A stretch of 64,000 nt of DNA from Lachnospiraceae bacterium P6A3 (GCA_000702085.1 JNKP01000007.1:62001-126000), one strand, 5' to 3'. Positions 52,986-62,998 are shown, counted from the first letter of the stretch. The notes: generated by a model from the letters alone, not told the origin. Numbers and translations are program-made.

Positions 52986-55574
52986 ATGGTCGGAGTCAGG
53001 GTAATTGACAAGGAAAAACTTCAGATGATACAGGATCTGATATGCTCCTTTGTCGGAGTCAGCGGTGTAATCCTGGATTTAAACCGTACTCCTTTATCCG
53101 CCATAAGCAATGACCATATTTCGGGAAGTGCGATCTCACAGCTTATAGGAAGTGAATATCTTGATCAGATGCTTGATAATGTCCGCGACGATTCACCCGA
53201 GGATATCTGCATCCAGAACATAGAAGACAGCGAGGACGGCATGGTCCGTGTCGGTGTCGTAAGCATCAAACCTGCGGGACGCATGTTTATGACAGCACTT
53301 GTTACCGCACCCGGCGCGTTCAGAAGCGATAAGTTCGCACAGTTCCTTGATTTCATGAAAGCCACCACCGAGAGTTATCTTAGGATCACTCCCGAAGGCG
53401 AAAATGATTCCGATCAGTTTTACAGCGGTGACAGTGATGATTCGTCTGTCAGGATACTTGAGACTACCAAGAATATCCTGGAGTTGCTGGATTCCGATGA
53501 GGGTATTGAGGCGGTTTTCCGTAAATGGGCCGATCTTACCGCAGCTTTTCTCGGAGTGGATTTTGCCGGAGTATTCAGGCTCAGCGAGAGAGGAACCGAT
53601 ATTGTAGCCAGATATGATGCACCTGTTGCAACTACCGGTTTTGACTCTGTTTTCGAATTTTCGCTTAATGATGTTCCCAGAAGTGACGGTCCTTTGATCA
53701 TATCTTCCGAGGCACTTGATAAGACTCCCGGGCTTTATAATACCGGTAAGTATGATATAAAAGCATTTATGTTCTTCCCGCTTCTGGTGCGAGAAAACGG
53801 CGAGGGAACATTTATTTCCGTGTTCGTACACAGATCCCGCAGACATAATTGGGATATGGATGAGATCAGATTTGCGGGAGATGCCGTAAGGATCATGCAG
53901 AGCATAATCAGATCCAGACTTATGTACGGCACCATATCCAGATATTCGGGCTCCGTTACCGAGATTCTCGATAATGTGGGATGCTGCGTATATCTGACCC
54001 AGGAATCCACCGGCAAGCTTTTGTTTGCCAACAGAATGCATATCGATACATTCGGAGCCGACTGGCAGGAAGGAGACCTCAGGGAGATCATTTCCAAGGG
54101 GGATTTCTCCAATCCCGTAAACGGTTCTTTTGAGATATATTATCCCGCAACCAGAAGATGGTTCGACCTTATGTACAAGAGGGTCGAATGGGTGGACGGA
54201 TCGGTTGCAACGCTGCATTCGTTATATGATGTTACCGACAGGAGACTGTATCAGCGTAAGATCGAGCAGCAGGCGTTCACAGATTTCCTGACGGGACTTT
54301 ATAACCGTATGTGCTGTGAGAAGGATCTTGCAAGACTTGTGGATGAAGCAAGGCTTACGGGCAAGAGCGGTGCGGTTATCTTCATCGATCTGGATGATTT
54401 CAAGCATATAAACGACGGGCTCGGACATCAGTACGGTGACGTACTTCTCAAGGAGATCTCGGGGTCGCTCCAGAAGATCACCGGAGTCGAGAATTTCTGC
54501 TATCGTATGGGCGGTGATGAATTTGTCGTTCTTATCCCTCCCGCTGCATATGATCACTTTGAAGAGATCAAGGAATGCATTGTCGGTGTGTTCTCATCAC
54601 CGTGGATACTCAAAGAGATCGAGTACTATTGCACCGCAAGTATCGGAACGGTAACATTCCCCGATTACGGAGACAATGTTCTGGATCTGCTCAAGAAAGC
54701 GGATATTGCCATGTATTCTTCCAAGAAATCCGGCAAGAACCGCATTACCGATTATACCGACGACCAGGAGACCTATTCCGGAAGACGTCTTGACATGGAG
54801 AAGAACATGAGAGACGCTTCGTCCACCGGATACAAGGAATTTGAAGTATATTACCAGCCCATTATAGATGTGGAAAACGGGGAGCCTGTCTGTGCCGGTG
54901 CCGAAGCATTGGTCAGATGGAACAGCAATAAGATGGGCTTCATATCACCTGCGGATTTCATACCTCTTGCCGAATATCTGGGGCTCATTAACCCCATAGG
55001 CGGTCACGTTCTTGAGAAGGCATGCGAGAACTGCAGGGAATGGAACGAGAAATACGGTCTGGACTATAAGGTCAATGTTAATCTGTCCGTTGTCCAGCTG
55101 CTCCAGAATGATATTGTTGAATCGGTCGAAGAGACTATCAAAAGAACCGGCATAGATCCCAAGCATCTGTGTCTTGAGGTTACCGAGTCTCTTGCGATCA
55201 ATGACATGCCCAGGATGATCGAGATCTTAACCAGGATCAAGGCACTTGGCTGTACCATAGCGCTGGATGACTTCGGAACGGGTTATTCGTCGCTCAATCA
55301 CATCAGAGAGATACCATTCGACATAATCAAGGTCGATCAGAGTTTTGTAAGAGATCTGGATACCGATGCATACGCGCAGTCATTCGTAAGGATGGTTGCG
55401 GAGCTTGCGGAGACCATCGGCGTAAAGATATGTGTCGAAGGTATTGAGAACAAAGACCAGCTTGATAAGCTTGACGGAATGAAGATCAAATACATCCAGG
55501 GATATTATTTCGATAAGCCGCTTGTCAGACAGGAATTTGAAAAAAAGTACGTTTTGGAAACAAAAGGCAATTGA
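52986..55574 (+). CDS. GAF-PAS-GGDEF-EAL c-di-GMP enzyme
   Basis: An 862-residue cytoplasmic regulator with no membrane span. Residues 1-130 resemble a PocR-type sensor; a GAF-like domain follows (about 150-310), then a PAS-like domain (about 315-415). The cyclase domain has an intact GGDEF (RMGGDEFVV, near 510). The phosphodiesterase domain has AEALVRW (near 638), NVNLS, DDFGTGYSS (near 760), a VEGIE metal/general-base segment (near 817) and QGYYF. Both halves therefore look active, so it may make and break cyclic di-GMP as its sensors dictate. GAGG precedes ATG 52986. The next gene begins 17 bases after its stop. Confidence 0.93.
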   Translation: MVGVRVIDKEKLQMIQDLICSFVGVSGVILDLNRTPLSAISNDHISGSAISQLIGSEYLDQMLDNVRDDSPEDICIQNIEDSEDGMVRVGVVSIKPAGRMFMTALVTAPGAFRSDKFAQFLDFMKATTESYLRITPEGENDSDQFYSGDSDDSSVRILETTKNILELLDSDEGIEAVFRKWADLTAAFLGVDFAGVFRLSERGTDIVARYDAPVATTGFDSVFEFSLNDVPRSDGPLIISSEALDKTPGLYNTGKYDIKAFMFFPLLVRENGEGTFISVFVHRSRRHNWDMDEIRFAGDAVRIMQSIIRSRLMYGTISRYSGSVTEILDNVGCCVYLTQESTGKLLFANRMHIDTFGADWQEGDLREIISKGDFSNPVNGSFEIYYPATRRWFDLMYKRVEWVDGSVATLHSLYDVTDRRLYQRKIEQQAFTDFLTGLYNRMCCEKDLARLVDEARLTGKSGAVIFIDLDDFKHINDGLGHQYGDVLLKEISGSLQKITGVENFCYRMGGDEFVVLIPPAAYDHFEEIKECIVGVFSSPWILKEIEYYCTASIGTVTFPDYGDNVLDLLKKADIAMYSSKKSGKNRITDYTDDQETYSGRRLDMEKNMRDASSTGYKEFEVYYQPIIDVENGEPVCAGAEALVRWNSNKMGFISPADFIPLAEYLGLINPIGGHVLEKACENCREWNEKYGLDYKVNVNLSVVQLLQNDIVESVEETIKRTGIDPKHLCLEVTESLAINDMPRMIEILTRIKALGCTIALDDFGTGYSSLNHIREIPFDIIKVDQSFVRDLDTDAYAQSFVRMVAELAETIGVKICVEGIENKDQLDKLDGMKIKYIQGYYFDKPLVRQEFEKKYVLETKGN

Positions 55575-55590
55575 TTGGTAGGAGGGTAAT

Positions 55591-56301
55591 ATGTCACTGG
55601 AATCAAGTCTGAGAGAAAATTCTTATCCCGGCAGAGGAATCGTTGTAGGAATGAGCGCCGACGGAAAATATGCCGTTTGTGCATACTTTATCATGGGCAG
55701 AAGCGTAAACAGCCGTAACCGTGTCTTTGTAGAGGTTCCCGAAGATAACGGAATCGAAACAAGACCTTTTGATATGAGCAAGCTCAGCGACCCCAGCCTT
55801 ATAATTTATCATCCCGTAAGAGTGGACGGACATACCACCATAGTTACGAACGGTGATCAGACCGATACCATAAGGAACGGACTTGATAAGGGATTTACTT
55901 TCGAGCAGTCACTCAGAAGCCGTACCTTTGAGCCCGATGCTCCCAATTTCACCCCCAGGATATCTGCCGTACTTAATGTTCATGCAGGTAAGTACGATTA
56001 TCAGATGTCCATCATCAAGAGTGAAGACGGAACCGAGGACAGACCCATCCACTGCACTTATTCATACGGAAAGCCCATTGCAGGCGAAGGTCATTTCATT
56101 CACACCTATAAGCATGACGGAAATCCCCTTCCCAGCTTCGAAGGCGAGCCCGAAGCAGTTAAAATAGCAGGCGACATCGATGATTTCTCACTGCTTATCT
56201 GGGATTCTCTTAATCGTGACAACAGAGTATCACTCTTTGTAAGATTCATTGATATCGAGACCGGAGCTGCCGAGTCCAGAATTATCAATGCTAACGAATA
56301 A
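55591..56301 (+). CDS. purO: PurO-like IMP cyclohydrolase
   Basis: A 236-residue protein of the PF07826 family, first known from archaea, which closes FAICAR to IMP, the last step of purine synthesis. Marks include the opening NSYPGRGIVVGMSADGKY, a NRVF segment, and TPRISAVL. The next gene encodes the matching formyltransferase, which strongly supports the role, because together they replace the usual bifunctional PurH. GGAGGGTAAT precedes ATG 55591. It may share the transcript with the c-di-GMP gene. Confidence 0.88.
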   Translation: MSLESSLRENSYPGRGIVVGMSADGKYAVCAYFIMGRSVNSRNRVFVEVPEDNGIETRPFDMSKLSDPSLIIYHPVRVDGHTTIVTNGDQTDTIRNGLDKGFTFEQSLRSRTFEPDAPNFTPRISAVLNVHAGKYDYQMSIIKSEDGTEDRPIHCTYSYGKPIAGEGHFIHTYKHDGNPLPSFEGEPEAVKIAGDIDDFSLLIWDSLNRDNRVSLFVRFIDIETGAAESRIINANE

Positions 56302-56326
56302 TCAAACAAGTATTTAACAGAAAGGA

Positions 56327-56341
56327 CGTCCCTGAGGGACG
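56327..56341 (+). promoter_or_regulatory. Hairpin over the ribosome binding site of the AICAR transformylase gene
   Basis: CGTCCC-TGA-GGGACG: six pairs and a three-base loop. The right arm contains the GAGGG ribosome binding site. Confidence 0.45.
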
Positions 56342-56346
56342 AAGAT

Positions 56347-57531
56347 GTGAAAATGAGCGAGATTCAGCTTAAGTACGGATGCAACCCCAACCAGAAGCCT
56401 TCCAGAATTTTCATGGAGGACGGAAGCGACCTTCCTGTTACCGTTCTTAACGGTAAACCCGGATATATTAATTTCCTTGATGCTTTCAACGGATGGCAGC
56501 TTGTTAAGGAATTAAAGCAGGCTACAGGACTTCCCGCAGCTACTTCCTTCAAGCATGTATCCCCTGCGGGTGCGGCTATAGGCCGTCCTCTTTCCGATAC
56601 TCTTAAGAAGATTTACTGGGTAGATGAGAAGGCTGAGCTCAGCCCCCTTGCATGTGCATACGCAAGAGCAAGAGGTGCGGACAGAATGAGCTCCTTTGGC
56701 GATTTCATCGCTCTTTCCGATATATGTGACGTCAGCACTGCAATGCTTATCAAGCCCGAGGTATCAGACGGCATAATCGCTCCCGGATATGAGCCTGAAG
56801 CTCTTGAGATCCTTAAGGGTAAGAAGAGCGGCAATTACAACATCATTCAGATCGATGAGAACTACAAGCCCGCTGAGATTGAGAAGAAGCAGGTATACGG
56901 CATCACCTTCGAGCAGGGCAGAAACGAACTGAATGCGGATGAGGTTCTTCCCGGAAATGTTGTAACCAAGAATAAGAACATTCCCGACGATGTCCTTGCG
57001 GATATGAAGGTTTCACTCATCGTTCTTAAGTATACTCAGTCAAATTCCGTGTGTTATGTAAAGGACGGACAGGCTATCGGTATCGGCGCGGGACAGCAGT
57101 CCAGAATCCACTGCACCAGACTTGCCGGCAGCAAGGCTGATAACTGGTTCCTTCGTCAGAGCCCTCAGGTTCTCGGACTCAAGTTCCTTGATACCATTAA
57201 GAGAGCAGACCGTGATAATGCCATCGATCTCTACATCGGTGATGAGTACGAAGACGTACTTGCGGAAGGAACCTGGCAGACCATCTTTGCAGAGAAGCCT
57301 CCCGTATTCACCAGAGAGGAAAAGAAAGCATGGCTCGCTAAAAATACAGATGTTATTTGTGGCTCCGATGCATTCTTCCCCTTCGCCGATAACGTAGAAA
57401 GAGCACGTAAGAGCGGAGTTAAGTATATCGCTCAGCCCGGCGGTTCCAAGAGAGACGATGTAGTCATCGAAGCATGCGACAAGTACGATATGGTTATGTG
57501 CTTCACCGGAATCAGACTTTTCCATCATTAA
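56347..57531 (+). CDS. Stand-alone AICAR formyltransferase
   Basis: A 394-residue protein matching the AICARFT domain of PurH (PF01808) without the cyclohydrolase domain. It formylates AICAR with 10-formyl-tetrahydrofolate to FAICAR. Signs: [10 protein letters not shown] at the start, [11 protein letters not shown] near 66 with the active-site Lys-His, and [13 protein letters not shown] near 240. GTG 56347 lies eight bases after GAGGG; ATG 56353 is two codons later and also possible. It follows the PurO-like gene, whose product uses its FAICAR. Confidence 0.93.
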   Translation: MKMSEIQLKYGCNPNQKPSRIFMEDGSDLPVTVLNGKPGYINFLDAFNGWQLVKELKQATGLPAATSFKHVSPAGAAIGRPLSDTLKKIYWVDEKAELSPLACAYARARGADRMSSFGDFIALSDICDVSTAMLIKPEVSDGIIAPGYEPEALEILKGKKSGNYNIIQIDENYKPAEIEKKQVYGITFEQGRNELNADEVLPGNVVTKNKNIPDDVLADMKVSLIVLKYTQSNSVCYVKDGQAIGIGAGQQSRIHCTRLAGSKADNWFLRQSPQVLGLKFLDTIKRADRDNAIDLYIGDEYEDVLAEGTWQTIFAEKPPVFTREEKKAWLAKNTDVICGSDAFFPFADNVERARKSGVKYIAQPGGSKRDDVVIEACDKYDMVMCFTGIRLFHH

Positions 57532-57547
57532 TATCAGGAGTTATATA

Positions 57548-59218
57548 ATGGGTGATATTGAAGGACGTTCAAAACATTTTATAGAAAACGAGATTGATAA
57601 CGATCTCGCTACGGGAAGATTTGACCATGTCATGACCAGATTCCCTCCCGAGCCCAACGGATATCTTCACATAGGACATGCAAAGAGTATAATTCTCAAT
57701 TCCGGCATGGCTAAGGAGTACGGCGGAAAATTCAATCTCAGATTCGATGATACCAACCCCACCAAGGAGAAGACCGAGTTTGTCGAGTCCATTAAAGCAG
57801 ATGTTGCATGGCTCGGTGCCGATTGGGAGGACAGACTCTTCTTCGCATCCGATTATTTCGACAAGATGTATGAGGGTGCCGTTACTCTTATCAAGAAGGG
57901 TAAGGCCTATGTCTCCGATCTGACCGCAGATGAGGTCAGAGAGTACAGGGGAACTTTCGATACACCAGGTAAGGACGATCCCGGAAGGGAAAGATCCGTC
58001 GAAGAGAACCTTAAGCTCTTCGAAGAAATGAAGGACGGCAAATATGCCGACGGAGAGAAGACATTAAGAGCAAGGATCGACATGTCTTCCCCCAATATCA
58101 ATATGAGAGATCCGGTTATCTACCGTGTTGCCCACATGGCTCACCACAGGACCGGCGATAAATGGTGCATTTACCCTATGTATGATTTCGCTCATCCCAT
58201 CGAGGATGCCGAAGAGGGTATTACCCATTCGCTTTGTACCCTTGAATTTGAGGATCACAGACCTCTTTACGACTGGGTTGTTAAGGAACTTGAATATCCC
58301 AATCCTCCCAGACAGATCGAGTTTGCCAAAATGTATCTTACCAATGTGGTTACCGGTAAGAGATATATCAAGAAGCTGGTAGAGAACGGAACCGTTGACG
58401 GTTGGGACGATCCCAGACTTGTATCCATAGCCGCACTCAGGAGAAGAGGATTTACTCCTTCATCCATAAGAAAGTTCGTGGAACTCTGCGGTATATCAAA
58501 GTCACAGGCTTCTGCGGATTATGCTGCCCTTGAATATTGTATCAGGGAAGATCTTAAGGCAGATGCTCCCAGATATATGGCTATCCTCGATCCCATCAAG
58601 CTGGTCATCGACAATTATCCCGAAGGACAGGTTGAGGAGGTTACCGCTTCCAATAATCCCGAGAATGAAAGTCTCGGAACCAGAACCGTTCCCTTCGAAA
58701 GAGAACTCTATATCGAGAGAGATGACTTTATGGAGGAGCCTCCCAAGAAGTATTTCAGGCTTTTCCCCGGAAACGAAGTCAGACTCATGAATGCTTATTA
58801 CGTAACGGCTGTTTCTTGTGAAAAAGACGAGAAAGGTAACGTTACTGTGGTTCATTGTACTTATGATCCGGAGACCAAAGGCGGTAATTCGCCCGACGGC
58901 CGTAAGGTCAAGGGAACCATTCACTGGGTTCCGGCGTCAAGTGCAATCGATGCTGACGTAAGGCTTTATGAGAATCTTGTGGATGAGGAGAAGGGCGTAT
59001 ATGATGAAGAGGGAAATATCAACCTCAACCCCGATTCTCTGAAGGTGTGCAAGAATTGTAAGCTTGAGCCTGCATTTAAGGGGGCTAAGGCATTTGACAG
59101 ATTCCAGTTTGTAAGAAACGGATTTTTCACGGTAGATTGCAAGGATTCTTCGGATGATCACCTTGTCTTCAACCGTATCGTGGGACTTAAGAGTTCGTTC
59201 ACTCTTCCTGCGAAATAA
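57548..59218 (+). CDS. glnS: Glutaminyl-tRNA synthetase
   Basis: Class I synthetase charging tRNA-Gln, 556 residues. The HIGH motif is [10 protein letters not shown] (near 39), and the tight GlnRS contacts FRFDDTNP-like region reads [11 protein letters not shown] (near 65). The KMSKS position is divergent: [16 protein letters not shown] (near 266) in place of the usual MSKR. C-terminal beta-barrels follow with [11 protein letters not shown]. Its presence suggests that this species charges glutamine directly. AGGAG lies before ATG 57548. Confidence 0.94.
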   Translation: MGDIEGRSKHFIENEIDNDLATGRFDHVMTRFPPEPNGYLHIGHAKSIILNSGMAKEYGGKFNLRFDDTNPTKEKTEFVESIKADVAWLGADWEDRLFFASDYFDKMYEGAVTLIKKGKAYVSDLTADEVREYRGTFDTPGKDDPGRERSVEENLKLFEEMKDGKYADGEKTLRARIDMSSPNINMRDPVIYRVAHMAHHRTGDKWCIYPMYDFAHPIEDAEEGITHSLCTLEFEDHRPLYDWVVKELEYPNPPRQIEFAKMYLTNVVTGKRYIKKLVENGTVDGWDDPRLVSIAALRRRGFTPSSIRKFVELCGISKSQASADYAALEYCIREDLKADAPRYMAILDPIKLVIDNYPEGQVEEVTASNNPENESLGTRTVPFERELYIERDDFMEEPPKKYFRLFPGNEVRLMNAYYVTAVSCEKDEKGNVTVVHCTYDPETKGGNSPDGRKVKGTIHWVPASSAIDADVRLYENLVDEEKGVYDEEGNINLNPDSLKVCKNCKLEPAFKGAKAFDRFQFVRNGFFTVDCKDSSDDHLVFNRIVGLKSSFTLPAK

Positions 59219-59262
59219 TAGAGCTTATGGGGGGATTTCGTTTTTTGTAACGGAGGGATGAC

Positions 59263-60114
59263 ATGGCAGGTCTATTATCTGGTCTTGAGAGCCTTGGATT
59301 AGGAAATCTCGAGAATATGGACATATTCGGGAAGGATAAGAAGGAAGAAAAGGTCAAGGCGGAAAAGAAAGCTGCCGAGAAGCCCGAATTCAAAGAAACA
59401 GACTTTATATATGACAAGACATTTAAATGTCCTGTCTGTGATCATGATTTTACCGCTAAGATCATGAAAACCGGCAAGGCAAAGCTTAAGAAGCCCGATT
59501 TTGACCTCCGGCTTGTCTATGAAGGAGGATTTGTAGCCGAGAAGTATGACGTGGTCCTGTGCCCTACCTGCGGATATGCGGCACTTACACGTTATTTCGG
59601 AGCGCTTCTTCCCACCCAGGCCAAGGCCGTCAAAGAAAATATAACCTCAAACATCGTTCTTACCAAGTACAATGACGATACCTACAGCTTCGACCAGGCA
59701 TTGGAGAGATATAAGATTGCGCTTGCGTGTGCTGTGGTAAAGCGTGCCAAGGCCAGCGAAAAGGCGCTTATATGCCTCAGAACCGCATGGCTTTTGAGAA
59801 GCTACAGGGAGTTTCTGGAGGGTGAAGAAGGAGACTTTACCGATCTTATCGAGTCTCTTACCGAACAGGAAGCAGAGTATCATTCCAACGCATATAACGG
59901 CTTTCTTGAGGCCAGGGGATCCGAGGATGTTCCCATTGCAGGAATGGATTCGGTCACTCTTGATTATCTCCTCGCAAATCTGGCTTTCCATCTTAAGGAT
60001 TATCCTACCTGCAGCAGGATGATATCGGGAGTTCTTACCTCGCCCTCGGCAAATGCCAGGATCAAGGATAAGCTCAGGGAGCTTAAGGATGAGCTTGCCA
60101 AAGTAAAGCAATAA
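59263..60114 (+). CDS. DUF2225 family protein
   Basis: A 283-residue soluble protein. After a Lys/Glu-rich stretch (about 20-45) come two CxxC pairs, CPVC (about 57) and CPTC (about 100), that make the zinc-binding head of PF10050 (DUF2225), followed by a helical, TPR-like tail. Function unknown; members occur widely in clostridia and spirochaetes. GGAGGG precedes the ATG at 59263. It is followed by a strong terminator. Confidence 0.88.
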   Translation: MAGLLSGLESLGLGNLENMDIFGKDKKEEKVKAEKKAAEKPEFKETDFIYDKTFKCPVCDHDFTAKIMKTGKAKLKKPDFDLRLVYEGGFVAEKYDVVLCPTCGYAALTRYFGALLPTQAKAVKENITSNIVLTKYNDDTYSFDQALERYKIALACAVVKRAKASEKALICLRTAWLLRSYREFLEGEEGDFTDLIESLTEQEAEYHSNAYNGFLEARGSEDVPIAGMDSVTLDYLLANLAFHLKDYPTCSRMISGVLTSPSANARIKDKLRELKDELAKVKQ

Positions 60115-60131
60115 ACGGCGATATAAACGGA

Positions 60132-60167
60132 AAAAACCTCATCTCCACCGGGAGATGAGGTTTTTTT
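60132..60167. terminator. Bidirectional terminator
   Basis: AAAAACCTCATCTCC and GGAGATGAGG plus T-run, loop ACCG; works for both converging genes. Confidence 0.9.
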
Positions 60168-60197
60168 GCTACCAAAATCGGAGTAGTAGTTGTTTGA

Positions 60198-60662
60198 TTA
60201 TTTCTTAACTTCTTCGGATGTTCCTTCGGCAGCATCGGAATCATCGAAGAATTCTTCTACGGTCTTATCTGCATCTTCTGCAGCCTTGGTTACGTCCTTG
60301 GCTGTTTCCGAAAGGGGAGTGAAATCCTCGTCCTCTTCGTCATCCTCATCTTCGAGTTCCTCGAAAAGATCGTCAAGGTCGTCTGAAGCCTGGAATTTGT
60401 CCTTTACCTTGGTATAAGCTTCCTTGGCGCTCTTTGATACCTTACCGGCCGTTTCCTTGGCTGATTCGGTGAATTTCTTGGCTACTTCGGAAATATCGTC
60501 GAGGGATGTATAAGTACGCTTGGGAGCTTCTGCGGGTTCTCCGTCTGCATTTAATACAACGGTCTCCTCGTTCTTCTTCTGATAATAATAATATGCTGCT
60601 GCGGCAGCGGCTGTTCCGAGAACAGCGGTTCCAAAGAGGAATTTACCAAATTTTTTACTCAT
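60198..60662 (-). CDS. Small single-span protein with charged helical tail
   Basis: A 154-residue protein. A short hydrophobic N-terminus (FLFGTAVLGTAAAAAAYYYY, about 9-28) is followed by Lys/Ala/Glu-rich amphipathic helices and an acidic run (ELEDEDDEEDEDF, about 113). It resembles YtxH-like stress proteins, but no family is certain. ATG 60662 has AAAGGAG seven bases upstream; an in-frame codon ten residues earlier is less likely. A TTTAAA-17-TAAAAT promoter and a CGCAT/ATGCG hairpin lie upstream. Confidence 0.75.
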   Translation of the reverse strand: MSKKFGKFLFGTAVLGTAAAAAAYYYYQKKNEETVVLNADGEPAEAPKRTYTSLDDISEVAKKFTESAKETAGKVSKSAKEAYTKVKDKFQASDDLDDLFEELEDEDDEEDEDFTPLSETAKDVTKAAEDADKTVEEFFDDSDAAEGTSEEVKK

Positions 60663-60707
60663 GTCCTGCTCCTTTCGGGATGGGAATCGCATTAGATGCG
60701 TAAGACC

Positions 60708-60736
60708 ATTTTAATACATTCACCCTCGGTTTTAAA
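60708..60736 (-). promoter_or_regulatory. Promoter of the small single-span protein
   Basis: On the minus strand TTTAAA, 17 bases, TAAAAT. Confidence 0.45.
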
Positions 60737-61383
60737 GGAAAAAATATAGCAAACTTTTTGCCCTGAAATCTATGTAAATTGCCGATTTTTTAAGGAGTCG
60801 GAAACCCGGAAAGACACTGAAAGTTTCCGTGATTTTTACCCGGAATCAGGGGCGGATATGTCTGCCCGGACAAGACAATCCGGACTGATCGGGTGTGAAG
60901 AATATGGCGGTTATTGTATGCGTATGGGCTGATATCTGCAGGAGAAAAAAGGTGGGAGAGAGGCATGAATTTTGAGAAAAAAGAATGCAGTAAAGTAGCG
61001 GTATTGATTAAAATAACACATGCATTCTCAAAATACGCAACATGGAGGGGCGCGAGAGAAAAATCTGACGAAAAGGATAGATATCCGGTGTTCTGTATAC
61101 AAAATTTTTATGACGACATAGACGTTACTTTTTTTGATGTCATAGTTTGTGGATAACTTTCCTCGGAAAATTCGCGAAGAACTTGGATTTTTCCACAGAC
61201 GTCTGTGTCATATAGTGGACAAGCGAGAATAAAAAACTATCGCAATTTACATCAATAATATTTGGTTGCAAGAAAAATGTGAATACTTTATACAGTATTA
61301 TGTCTGCAGACAGAAGTGTCATTTATGCCCCCAAATGCAGTTTTTTATGACACAAATGTTTAAAATCGCTCCGGATCCGGACA
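60737..61383. other. About 650-bp AT-rich intergenic region with DnaA-box-like sites
   Basis: No convincing gene. It holds TGTGGATAA (61148-61156, a perfect DnaA box in inverted orientation), TTTTCCACA (61189-61197, one mismatch), the palindrome ACAGACGTCTGT (61195-61206), and several TGTCAT or ATGACA hexamers (for example 61135, 61207, 61317, 61347). An open frame ending at 61156 lacks a credible ribosome binding site. Confidence 0.5.
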
Positions 61384-61415
61384 CAAAAAAACTCCCCGCA
61401 ATTGTCTGCGGGGAG
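61384..61415 (-). terminator. Terminator of the HerA-like gene
   Basis: On the minus strand CTCCCCGCA and TGCGGGGAG with a six-base loop, then TTTTTTT. Confidence 0.9.
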
Positions 61416-61441
61416 CTAAGCAAATATCAATTTTAATCCTG

Positions 61442-62998
61442 TCAGGTCTTAAAGAATACACCCAGGAAGTTTCTTCCTATGCTGGATCCGATATTACCTC
61501 CGAGGGTCTTTCCGAACTTGCCTCCGATGGCATTTCCGACTGTTTTTCCGACCTCTCTACCCACTGTTCCTGCACTGGTCTTGGCCACATTCTGGGCCGC
61601 TTTGGTTGTTTTATAACCGAGGGAATTCTTGTCGACCTTGGGTTTTGCACTCTGAGAGGGAGCTTCTGCGGGAACCTGATCCGCGGGAGCTTCGCCTTCT
61701 ACGAGAGTACGATTTCTCTGAAGGAACTCATAAGCGGAATCTCTGTCGAAATAATCGCTGTATCTTGAGAACAATGAGCTTCCTCTTACTACGGAATCCC
61801 TGGTGGAATCATCTATCGTACCCATAAGAGAGCAGGGAGGAAGGATCTTGGTATTCTCGACCATGGTGGGAACGCCTTTTTCGTCCAGAACCGAAACAAG
61901 AGCTTCACCGGTTCCAAGTGACAGAAGAGTTTCGTAAGTGTCGAATTCGGGGTTTACCACGAAGCTCTGGGCTGCAGCTTTTGCTTTCTTTTGCTCCGCG
62001 GGAGTGTAAGCGTGAAGGGCATGCTCAATCTTATTGCCCAGCTGGGCGAGGATGGGATCGGGAATGTCGGCAGGATTCTGGGTTACGAAGAATATACCGA
62101 CTCCTTTTGAGCGGATAAGCTTTACGACCTGTTCGATCCTGGTCATAAGTGCCTTGGGTGAATTATCAAATAACAGGTGTGCTTCATCGAAAAAGAAGAC
62201 CATTTTGGGCTTTTCGGGGTCACCTACCTCGGGGAGGGACTCGAAAAGTTCACTCATCATCCACAGAAGGAAAGTAGCGTACATATCGGGATAATTGATC
62301 AGCTTCTGACAGTCGAGGACCTGGATGGGACCTTTATCGGAATCCCTGCGCATCCAGTCGTTGATATCGAGGGCGGGCTCTCCGAAGAAGTATTCGCCTC
62401 CCTGACTTTCCAGGTTGACCAGAGATCTGATAATGGCATTTACGCTCTGTCTGGCGATGCTTCCGTAATCGGCAGCATATTCCTTGGCATGATCCGCCAC
62501 ATAGTTGAGCATTGCCTTTAGATCCTTGGTATCGATAAGGAGCATATTATTGTCATCGGCAATCTTGAATATCATAGCCAGCACGTTGGACTGGGTATCG
62601 TTCAGCTCCAGGATTCTGGAGAGGAGAAGCGGGCCCATTTCCGAAACGGTGGTTCTTAAGGGCATTCCCTTATCGGCATATACATCCCAGAAATTGGTGG
62701 GATAGGAGTCGTACGCGAACCCTTCTTCCTTTAATCCGAATCTCTCGATCCTGGCCTGCATATCCTCCGAATCGGTTCCGGGTCTGCAAAATCCCGCAAG
62801 GTCTCCCTTAACATCGGCTAAGAATACGGGTACTCCCATATCCGAAAAACTTTCCGCCAGGACTTTGAGGGTGATGGTCTTACCGGTTCCGGTAGCTCCA
62901 CAGATCATTCCGTGACGGTTTGCCATCTTGGGATAGATGCAGATCTTTTTGTCTCCGCTCTTTCCCAGAAAAATAGTTCCGGACTGCTTATCGTACAT
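61442..62998 (-). CDS. HerA-like ATPase (DUF853)
   Basis: A 518-residue protein of the HerA/FtsK-like ATPases, DUF853 group (PF05872). Walker A is GATGTGKT (about 34-41), Walker B is MVFFFDEAH (about 262), and an arginine-finger region follows (TRIEQVVKLIRSKGVGIFFVTQNP). Such enzymes are assumed to pump DNA, but this branch is uncharacterised. The C-terminal 60 residues are odd: repeated Gly-x-x-x-Gly (GKTVGNAIGGKFGKTLGG), like a glycine zipper that could lie in a membrane. AGGAGG precedes the ATG at 62998. It follows the ABC exporter gene by 82 bases on the same strand. Confidence 0.9.
   Translation of the reverse strand: MYDKQSGTIFLGKSGDKKICIYPKMANRHGMICGATGTGKTITLKVLAESFSDMGVPVFLADVKGDLAGFCRPGTDSEDMQARIERFGLKEEGFAYDSYPTNFWDVYADKGMPLRTTVSEMGPLLLSRILELNDTQSNVLAMIFKIADDNNMLLIDTKDLKAMLNYVADHAKEYAADYGSIARQSVNAIIRSLVNLESQGGEYFFGEPALDINDWMRRDSDKGPIQVLDCQKLINYPDMYATFLLWMMSELFESLPEVGDPEKPKMVFFFDEAHLLFDNSPKALMTRIEQVVKLIRSKGVGIFFVTQNPADIPDPILAQLGNKIEHALHAYTPAEQKKAKAAAQSFVVNPEFDTYETLLSLGTGEALVSVLDEKGVPTMVENTKILPPCSLMGTIDDSTRDSVVRGSSLFSRYSDYFDRDSAYEFLQRNRTLVEGEAPADQVPAEAPSQSAKPKVDKNSLGYKTTKAAQNVAKTSAGTVGREVGKTVGNAIGGKFGKTLGGNIGSSIGRNFLGVFFKT

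Noticed and set aside
60965-61156. 63-codon frame in the AT-rich gap
   Set aside because: A purine-rich stretch precedes it but spacing is poor, the peptide has no recognisable feature, and it ends in the DnaA-box-like site.
60737-61383. Chromosomal replication origin
   Set aside because: Only two DnaA-box-like sites, no dnaA, dnaN, rpmH or similar genes nearby.
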